Source: a bacterium
GTDB taxonomy: Bacteria; Patescibacteriota; Andersenbacteria; UBA10190
Direction: 5' to 3'
Length of the DNA: 10,877 bases
Assembly: GCA_002686445.1 (NCBI GenBank)
Contig: NZCO01000054.1
Span: 1 to 10,877, forward strand
Positions within the stretch are counted from its first letter, which is position 1, and each line of letters begins with the position of its first letter. The position numbers and the translations under genes were made by a program. Positions 6,092 through 10,877 of the stretch are shown piece after piece. The notes under the pieces were generated by a model. The model ran no database searches and was not told the DNA's origin. It saw only the letters and a list, made by a program, of their open reading frames with translations.

Positions 6092-6323
6092 AGCGAAGGA
6101 GTATCACGATGAGTGTGCCAACAGACACGAGGAGTACTACGCCTAAGACGTAGACGGCCACCAAGCGGACGGGGAAGACAGATTTTTTCAGTGGCGCAGG
6201 AGAGAAGGGAACTTTCATCTTCCCACTACAGTTAGTGCAGGTCGCCCAATTTCCACGCAGGTTATTTGACGCGATCTGCTGCGCTCCACACTTAGAGCAT
6301 ACAAACTTGATTTTACCTGACAT
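6090..6323 (-). CDS. Zinc-ribbon, single-helix membrane protein (paralogue B)
   Basis: 77 residues. A four-cysteine zinc ribbon (C9/C12 and C29/C32) occupies residues 1-40. A short basic/proline linker follows, then one strongly hydrophobic helix at about 52-76 ending in a single arginine. With no N-terminal signal, the likely topology is ribbon in the cytosol and a C-terminal anchor. It aligns without gaps to the upstream neighbour over residues 1-39, with 19 identities, so the two arose by tandem duplication. It starts 14 bp after the neighbour's stop and is co-transcribed with it. Only a weak AGAGAG precedes the ATG. Function unknown. Similar ribbons (F-x-C-S-K-C, then G-x-x-A-T-C-x-N-C, then V-P) occur at the N-terminus of many planctomycete membrane proteins. 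Confidence 0.82.
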   Translation of the reverse strand: MSGKIKFVCSKCGAQQIASNNLRGNWATCTNCSGKMKVPFSPAPLKKSVFPVRLVAVYVLGVVLLVSVGTLIVILLR

Positions 6324-6337
6324 TGTGGACTCTCTTA

Positions 6338-6565
6338 TTATCTAGCGAAATAATTGAAGTACACTGTCGCCACGATAGCAATCAAGATGATTAGTACAAA
6401 CATGCGCCCGACGGTGATCTTGAAGCGTCGGCTGACTATGGATTGCTGTGGGACGGTCACTATAGCTTCACAATTTGGGCAAGTTGCCGCGGTGCCGCGA
6501 AGGAGCCTAGCCGCTTTCATAGTGGCTCGACATTTACTGCAGGCGAAGTAGATAATATCTGCCAT
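6338..6565 (-). CDS. Zinc-ribbon, single-helix membrane protein (paralogue A)
   Basis: 75 residues. A zinc ribbon (C9/C12 and C29/C32) is followed by a basic segment (SRRFKITVGR) and one hydrophobic helix at about 55-71 ending FNYFAR. It is the first gene of a two-gene operon with its paralogue 14 bp downstream. Promoter candidate TTGACA-17-TATCGT lies at 6638-6610. GAGAG seven bases before the ATG is a weak SD. The arginines next to the helix on the ribbon side favour a cytosolic ribbon by the positive-inside rule. No enzymatic motif is seen. A role in tethering or sensing at the membrane is only inference. Confidence 0.82.
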   Translation of the reverse strand: MADIIYFACSKCRATMKAARLLRGTAATCPNCEAIVTVPQQSIVSRRFKITVGRMFVLIILIAIVATVYFNYFAR

Positions 6566-6609
6566 TGGTTTGCTCTCAAGTCAGGGGTGTAAGGAACAGT
6601 AACTGGAAA

Positions 6610-6638
6610 ACGATACTGCTAGAATGGTCAGATGTCAA
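6610..6638 (-). promoter_or_regulatory. Putative promoter of the zinc-ribbon pair
   Basis: Minus-strand TTGACA (6638-6633), exactly 17 bp, then TATCGT (6615-6610). The -35 is perfect and the -10 matches at 4 of 6. It sits between the terminator of the preceding minus-strand gene and the 6565 start, as expected for an independent transcript. Confidence 0.6.
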
Positions 6639-6642
6639 AGAT

Positions 6643-6669
6643 AAAAAACTCCTCGGGCAGGAGGAGTTT
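6643..6669 (-). terminator. Terminator of the third zinc-ribbon gene
   Basis: A perfect 9-bp stem AAACTCCTC/GAGGAGTTT (6646-6654 and 6661-6669) has a 6-nt loop. On the minus strand a six-T run (complement of A6643-6648) overlaps the stem end. It begins directly after the stop at 6671 and precedes the next minus-strand promoter by five bases. Confidence 0.9.
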
Positions 6670-6670
6670 G

Positions 6671-6952
6671 CTAGGAGAGCCAGGCGGCTACGATGGTGAC
6701 GGCAGCGATGATAGTCATGGCGAGTGCCAGAACTATTATCATAGGCCAACCAAGTCCACTCGGGATCATGGGTGAATCATCATCGTAGTAAAACGGGGTC
6801 AATCCGTCTCGCTCCGCGTGAAAGCGATGGAAGCATTTGCCGCACAGGACATAGCCGGAGTCACTGACCCGGCGAGGGGCCATGGGATGCCGACACTTAG
6901 GACAAATAACGGTACATTTGCGCCGCCCATGCGGCTCAGACGTGCCATGCAT
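6671..6952 (-). CDS. Zinc-ribbon, tail-anchored small membrane protein (third member)
   Basis: 93 residues: a basic N-terminus, a zinc ribbon with C17/C20 and C37/C40 (CPKC and CGKC), a tyrosine/aspartate-rich linker (FYYDDDSP) and one hydrophobic helix at about 69-91. It shares the architecture of the two genes downstream but not their close sequence, so it is a more distant relative or an independent case. Start: AAGGAG (complement of 6959-6964) lies six bases before the ATG. It has its own promoter candidate (7021-6993) and terminator (6669-6643). Function unknown. Confidence 0.82.
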   Translation of the reverse strand: MHGTSEPHGRRKCTVICPKCRHPMAPRRVSDSGYVLCGKCFHRFHAERDGLTPFYYDDDSPMIPSGLGWPMIIVLALAMTIIAAVTIVAAWLS

Positions 6953-6992
6953 AGAGGGCTCCTTTTTGTGGGAACGAACAACTAGGGTACGT

Positions 6993-7021
6993 ACACTACT
7001 GAAGAACGGTCAGTTAGTCAA
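6993..7021 (-). promoter_or_regulatory. Possible promoter of the third zinc-ribbon gene
   Basis: Minus-strand TTGACT (7021-7016), 17 bp, then TAGTGT (6998-6993). The -35 matches at 5/6 and the -10 at 3/6. It lies in the 116-bp divergent gap shared with the nitroreductase gene. Confidence 0.4.
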
Positions 7022-7041
7022 GGGCGTCCTGTTCCTACCCG

Positions 7042-7050
7042 TGATATTCT
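7042..7050 (+). promoter_or_regulatory. Possible extended -10 element of the nitroreductase gene
   Basis: TGATATTCT reads as TGn plus a TATAAT-like hexamer (4/6). No good -35 lies 16-18 bp upstream, which extended -10 promoters can tolerate. The ATG is 18 bp downstream, with GAGGAG in between. Confidence 0.3.
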
Positions 7051-7068
7051 GCCACTGTAAGAGGAGTT

Positions 7069-8028
7069 ATGGACTACGATCACATCTTGAAGGGGATGAC
7101 GCTGGCGCCCTCGGCCCACAATTCTCAGCCGTGGCGCTTTGCCACAGGCGACAATGCTATTGATGTCTATACAGATGAATCGCGGCATCTGCCAGCCTCC
7201 GATCCGGATCGACGAGAACTCTATATCAGCCTCGGCTGTGCTGTAGCCAATGGGGTAGTAGCGGGAGCGCAAATGGGGCAAGGAGCGCGGATAGAGTACT
7301 TTCCGGAAGGAAAGGACCACAACAAGCCGGCCGCCCGTGTCCACTTTGAATCTGCGACAGAAGTTAAGCACTATCGAGAGCTGGGTGATGCCGTCACCAC
7401 GCGGCGCACTAACAGATCGCTCTATCACAGCCACAACTTGACCCATGAAGATCGAGCCAGCTTGCCGACGCTGGCCGACGATGCTGTAAAGCTCATAGAA
7501 GATCGGGGACAGATTGAGGCGATTGCCAAGCTGACAGGGGAGGGTTCTTTTGAAACATTGAAAAAGCAGGCGTTTAAAGATGAGCTGTCGCACTGGGTGC
7601 GCAACAATTGGACGAAGCAGCCAGACGGTATGCCGGGGTATGCAATGGGTATGCCGGCTCCAATGTCTCTGATTGCGCCTCTGTTGGTACGGATTGCACC
7701 GATTCACAAACAGGAACAGACGCAGACGGGTAAACAAGTTCGCAGCGCCTCAGCGATAGCGGTTGTATCTACGCCATACGACACACCGCGTGATTGGCTC
7801 CACGCTGGACTACTGTGCGAGTACCTTTGGCTTGAGGCAACGGCGGCGGGCTTAGCCGCCGCACCATTAGCGGCCGCCATTGAGGCCGGGTCCGACCTAC
7901 GCGAGGAACTCAAAATCGCCGCCGGCATCACAGACTTTCCGCAAGTCGTCATGCGGCTTGGCCACAGCAGCAAAAAAAACCTCAAAGCCACGCCACGAAG
8001 GTCAGTCACTGATTGTTTGGTACAATAA
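7069..8028 (+). CDS. Acg-type nitroreductase-family FMN-binding protein
   Basis: The 319 residues match the Acg family, in which two nitroreductase half-domains are fused in one chain. Seen are APSAHNSQPWRF at 13-24 (FMN-binding, the family hallmark), ASDPDRRELYISLG at 43-56, the RRTNR block at 112-116, and a C-terminal half with a GLLCEYLWLEATAAGLA helix and the final strand VVMRLGH. The mycobacterial Acg binds and may sequester FMN rather than act as a normal nitroreductase, so catalytic activity should not be assumed. No signal peptide: cytosolic. GAGGAG (7061-7066) stands only two bases before the ATG, unusually close. A small membrane protein gene follows after six bases and is probably co-transcribed. 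Confidence 0.9.
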   Translation: MDYDHILKGMTLAPSAHNSQPWRFATGDNAIDVYTDESRHLPASDPDRRELYISLGCAVANGVVAGAQMGQGARIEYFPEGKDHNKPAARVHFESATEVKHYRELGDAVTTRRTNRSLYHSHNLTHEDRASLPTLADDAVKLIEDRGQIEAIAKLTGEGSFETLKKQAFKDELSHWVRNNWTKQPDGMPGYAMGMPAPMSLIAPLLVRIAPIHKQEQTQTGKQVRSASAIAVVSTPYDTPRDWLHAGLLCEYLWLEATAAGLAAAPLAAAIEAGSDLREELKIAAGITDFPQVVMRLGHSSKKNLKATPRRSVTDCLVQ

Positions 8029-8034
8029 ACGACG

Positions 8035-8451
8035 ATGATTAGTCTAGTATCAGTTGTCGCGTTATTGATTCTCGTCTTTATTTGGGGAGTCTACATTTGG
8101 GGTTGGACCAAGCGTGAGCTTCGGAAGTCACAGATGATTGGTACGGTCGCAGGTATAGCGCTTTCATTTCTGATCGTTTACGGTGGGCCAATTGCCAACT
8201 TCTTGTGGTTTGCGCCTGGACACGCACTCGCAGTTTTCCTTTTAGCCATCTATCCAATAGTGCCAACTCCATCCTACATACTTCTCATTTCGGAGATGAT
8301 TGTGCTACCGCCACTTTATACGTCCTTTTTAAGCCTACTGTTTAAACGGACGCGGCTTTCTGTAACACTTGCGATTGTAGGAGCGTTGGTCGTGGTTGTT
8401 GCTTCTGTCGTAGGAACTCTGCTTTTAGTATCATCCAGCTTGAGTCTTTGA
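8035..8451 (+). CDS. Small polytopic membrane protein of unknown function
   Basis: 138 residues, very hydrophobic, with about five predicted helices near 1-23, 34-52, 62-76, 80-103 and 109-133. Basic loops (KRELRK at 26-31 and KRTR at 104-107) suggest those loops face the cytosol. No family motif is recognised. It starts six bases after the stop of the nitroreductase-like gene and has no SD, so it is probably expressed from the same transcript. It ends before a hairpin whose T-tract favours the opposite strand. It could be a membrane partner of the flavoprotein, but only the gene order suggests this. Confidence 0.7.
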   Translation: MISLVSVVALLILVFIWGVYIWGWTKRELRKSQMIGTVAGIALSFLIVYGGPIANFLWFAPGHALAVFLLAIYPIVPTPSYILLISEMIVLPPLYTSFLSLLFKRTRLSVTLAIVGALVVVVASVVGTLLLVSSSLSL

Positions 8452-8494
8452 GGACAGCAGGTCATCTCGGCATCGTTAAACCCTTGCCATTATT

Positions 8495-8525
8495 AAAAAC
8501 CCCAAGCGCGTCATGCACTTGGGGT
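8495..8525 (-). terminator. Terminator of the dockerin protein gene, perhaps bidirectional
   Basis: A perfect 8-bp stem ACCCCAAG/CTTGGGGT (8499-8506 and 8518-8525) is followed on the minus strand by a T-run (complement of A8495-8499). It lies seven bases after the minus-strand stop. On the plus side only GTTTGG follows, a poor T-tract, so termination of the plus-strand pair here would be weaker. Confidence 0.85.
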
Positions 8526-8531
8526 GTTTGG

Positions 8532-10877
8532 TTACAAAGAACAAAGTTCAGCTAGAACGTCATCGAATACCTGCGGTAGTAGGTCATCTTGCTCTACTAC
8601 AGAAGGTTCTGTTCGTTCACGAGCCAGTACCGTAACGAGGTCAACTGGCACGGCCGGTGTGATGTAGTCAGCCATGACTTCATCGACACTAGTGGTGGTG
8701 GGACGGTGACCGTCCGTTTGAGGCACCGATACAAAAGGTGCTACCCAAAAGGCGCCGATGACACCTTCTCCTTCGCCGGTAACGACGCGGTTAAGCTCAT
8801 TGATGATTAGTAGTACATCAAGCGGAACCATTTGACCGTCGCCGTTTACGTCGTAGAATTTACGATTGGGAGTAACCAGAGGACCAAAGACAGGCAACAG
8901 GCCGCCTTCGCCATCATTGAGCCGATTGATGATAACCAGCGCATCAAGCGGCGCGGTAAAGCCATCGTTATTAGCGTCGTAACGGTTTTCCCGGTTGTGC
9001 CACGGGAACGGATCAACGACCGGTAGGCCGGGATCCAATATTACTCCGTTCACGATTCCGTCAGCATCACCACGACCGCCATCCACATAGTGGACGGTGA
9101 TCATCGTACCGTTCACAATGGCACCTGTTTCGCCGTCATAGCGGAACGGAACCCATTGACCATTCTGCTCGATGTAGAAGTCGTTGGTTGCGACCCCGTC
9201 GAGCAAGTAGGTAACAGTTATTGCTTCGCCGTTGTTTAGAGCGGTCACTTCATAGTCGAAGTAGCCCAACGGCGTTTCGATTTCAGGATCCGGCGTTGTC
9301 GCCGGGAAGAAGGAGAGGCCACGCACTTCACCAGCACTAGCAACCAAAGTCCCATACGCACCTCCAGCAAGGCTGGCAAACGATACGACGGTACTCTGAA
9401 GACTGTCCAGAATCCCATCATTGTTTCCATCACCACCGTTCGGTGCTCCATTTTCCTGGGCATCGCTAGCGCCATCATCGTCGGTGTGGATGACCCTTTC
9501 GAGACCATTCGCCCATCGCCAAGGTTGCAGCCAACGGAAGCCGCGGTCACTACCGCTGGCATTCGTGGCCTGGAACGCAGGACCGGATGGTCCTTCATCC
9601 CCAAGAGACAAACTGAGATTTGGGTTGCCCCAAGTCCCAGGATAGGCGAGGAAACGGCTGGGACCATCCGAAGAGACAACACGTCCTAGAGCTGGTGTGT
9701 TGACAGCCGTGACAGAAATTTTTCCGTCATGCACTTCATCTCTAAAACCAGCTGGCGTGAAAATGGTGTTCGTATCCGCCTTCGCATAAGAGGCGTGCCC
9801 TCCTAATCCAACGTAGATTGTGGCGTGGGTTCCTGATTGGCCATACAGGGGCCAACTAGGACTAAACACTCCACCACCAGCTCCAAAAAGGGAAACATGT
9901 TGTGCTAACGCCATGCCGCGGGGTCGCCACGAGCCGTCGGCTTCCTTCCTGAGAAAAGCAGCGACGCCCTCCCAGTCGCCTTCGTGCGTGTTGAAGCCTC
10001 CTTTTTCTCCCCAGTTACTACGCGGCATGAACCAGTAGTAACTGATAGCTATGTCTTCGCCTGCTGTGCAGTTGGTATGCTGCTCGTGACAAACAAGGAC
10101 AGAGCCGTAGATAGCACTAGTGGTGTTTTCATCCGTGAAACCGTTCGGCATATCGGCATACACCGACAGGTCGAGCCAGTCCTTAGAGTCGCCCTGAGCA
10201 TCGACGAACATAACGTCTTTGTTACGAGCTTCGAGATCAGCCAAGAAGTTGTTGATCTCGAACGGAACTGCGTAGTCTTCACCGGTGCTAAAGTGCAACG
10301 TTGGTGAAAACAGAGCAACCAGTCCAGCCTCGTCTACGTCAACCGGATCCTCCGCGCCGGTGTTGATGGTGAATGTAGTATCGCTGGCAAACCCCGAGGG
10401 GAAGTCAGCGATGAATAACGTTTCCAACGTCGCATCTTCAACGATTCCATCATCTGTGCGCAGGCGGAAGGTAATACCCTCTACTACTCCGGTATCTGGC
10501 ACTTCGAAGGCATCGATGCGGAAGGTGGATACACCAGCTTCCAGACGGCCTAAGTCGAAGATGCCGAGACCCAGTAGATCTTCATCAGCAGTCCGATGAC
10601 CGTTGATGAGGATTGTTGCACCATCAGTCAAATCCCAAGTGTTAGCGACTCCATCGATGTTAACATCGATGAAATATGTATCACCTGTTGGGATACGCAT
10701 GGTGACAGTAGCTACAAGCCGCTCATCACCAACCGTCGCCCACCAGCGATCAATGCCGAGTGGCGGCCCGAAGGCCGTCACCAAGAACGCATCTCCTTGG
10801 GCTGACGATAGCTCATGGATCTGCTCATGATCGTCTCCAGGATCAAAATCTATCAGGCCATTGAAGCGCCCACCTAC
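8532..10877 (-). CDS. Large extracellular protein with Vps62-like, choice-of-anchor-U-like and tandem dockerin domains (5' truncated)
   Basis: The frame is open to the right edge, so the N-terminus and any signal peptide are missing; 781 residues remain. Numbering below starts at the GTG codon at 10784, which is not the true start. Residues 1-150 are beta-rich and unassigned. About 156-385 resemble Vps62: FSPTLHF, YYWFMPRSN, the HEGDWEGV signature at 267-274 and GGHASY at 328-333. About 434-590 hold a TSP3-like calcium segment and a choice-of-anchor-U-like domain (DGGRGDADGIVNGVILDPG). About 595-666 contain two dockerin EF-hand loops, D603-N605-D607-G608-D614 and D645-N647-D649-G650-D656. The tail is acidic, with no membrane helix or LPXTG. 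Dockerins bind cohesins in cellulosomes, but a cohesin partner is not visible here. Tandem dockerins of this type are common in planctomycete secreted proteins. Calcium binding is likely; the overall role is unknown. Confidence 0.88.
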   Translation of the reverse strand, partial: VGGRFNGLIDFDPGDDHEQIHELSSAQGDAFLVTAFGPPLGIDRWWATVGDERLVATVTMRIPTGDTYFIDVNIDGVANTWDLTDGATILINGHRTADEDLLGLGIFDLGRLEAGVSTFRIDAFEVPDTGVVEGITFRLRTDDGIVEDATLETLFIADFPSGFASDTTFTINTGAEDPVDVDEAGLVALFSPTLHFSTGEDYAVPFEINNFLADLEARNKDVMFVDAQGDSKDWLDLSVYADMPNGFTDENTTSAIYGSVLVCHEQHTNCTAGEDIAISYYWFMPRSNWGEKGGFNTHEGDWEGVAAFLRKEADGSWRPRGMALAQHVSLFGAGGGVFSPSWPLYGQSGTHATIYVGLGGHASYAKADTNTIFTPAGFRDEVHDGKISVTAVNTPALGRVVSSDGPSRFLAYPGTWGNPNLSLSLGDEGPSGPAFQATNASGSDRGFRWLQPWRWANGLERVIHTDDDGASDAQENGAPNGGDGNNDGILDSLQSTVVSFASLAGGAYGTLVASAGEVRGLSFFPATTPDPEIETPLGYFDYEVTALNNGEAITVTYLLDGVATNDFYIEQNGQWVPFRYDGETGAIVNGTMITVHYVDGGRGDADGIVNGVILDPGLPVVDPFPWHNRENRYDANNDGFTAPLDALVIINRLNDGEGGLLPVFGPLVTPNRKFYDVNGDGQMVPLDVLLIINELNRVVTGEGEGVIGAFWVAPFVSVPQTDGHRPTTTSVDEVMADYITPAVPVDLVTVLARERTEPSVVEQDDLLPQVFDDVLAELCSL

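Noticed and set aside
7018..7737. Long minus-strand open frame of 239 codons opposite the Acg-like gene
   Set aside because: It is antisense to a well-supported family member, has Cys/Arg-rich composition typical of shadow frames, and no SD or motif.
9245..9682. 145-codon minus-strand frame inside the dockerin gene
   Set aside because: It overlaps conserved domain sequence in another frame, with repetitive Met/Val/Arg composition and no recognisable domain.
10782..10784. GTG at 10784 as the start of the dockerin protein
   Set aside because: The frame continues without stop for 31 more codons to the window edge, with protein-like composition, so the gene is truncated by the window.
1..10877. 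CRISPR array, transposase, integrase or attachment sites
   Set aside because: No spaced direct repeats, terminal inverted repeats or recombinase motifs were seen on either strand.

Overview
The window is about half G+C, uses the standard bacterial code (TAA, TAG and TGA all end genes) and is densely packed in short transcription units. Most units are closed by a clear hairpin plus U-tract. Shine-Dalgarno (SD) sites are strong at some genes and absent at others. It comes from a bacterium, probably of a little-cultured lineage. The tandem dockerin type and the tiny zinc-ribbon membrane proteins recall Planctomycetes, while the compact gene set with reduced-size enzymes would also suit Patescibacteria (CPR). 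I cannot resolve the phylum from sequence alone.

Left part (1-2503). The window opens with the end of a small two-helix membrane protein and its terminator. An isolated rmlB (dTDP-glucose 4,6-dehydratase) follows. Convergent to it is a 382-residue protein that fuses an AroQ-type chorismate-mutase-like domain to a class I SAM-dependent methyltransferase. This fusion is the most unusual enzyme here.

Tryptophan charging locus (2614-3916). A tRNA-Trp(CCA) gene on the minus strand and trpS (tryptophanyl-tRNA synthetase) on the plus strand are divergent. Their putative promoters stand back to back, with the two -35 boxes only 7 bp apart. The trpS leader carries a perfect 9-bp hairpin followed by a T6 run. 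A small double zinc-ribbon protein is translationally coupled behind trpS.

Middle part (4442-6952). A short glutamate-cysteine-ligase-family-2 (YbdK-like) enzyme is followed by an AstE/AspA-type M14 zinc amidohydrolase, a possible make/break pair for an amide bond. Convergent to them lie three minus-strand genes for proteins of 75-93 residues. Each has one N-terminal four-cysteine zinc ribbon and one C-terminal membrane helix, and two of them are clear tandem duplicates.

Right part (7069-10877). An Acg-type nitroreductase-family flavoprotein and a small polytopic membrane protein form a plus-strand pair. Convergent to them is the C-terminal 781 residues of a large extracellular protein that runs off the right edge. 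Its order is a beta-rich N-terminal region, a Vps62-like domain, a TSP3/choice-of-anchor-U-like domain, two dockerin EF-hand repeats and an acidic tail.

No CRISPR array, insertion sequence, integrase or rRNA was seen. The most promising leads are the chorismate-mutase/methyltransferase fusion, the tRNA-Trp/trpS divergon and the zinc-ribbon membrane protein cluster.
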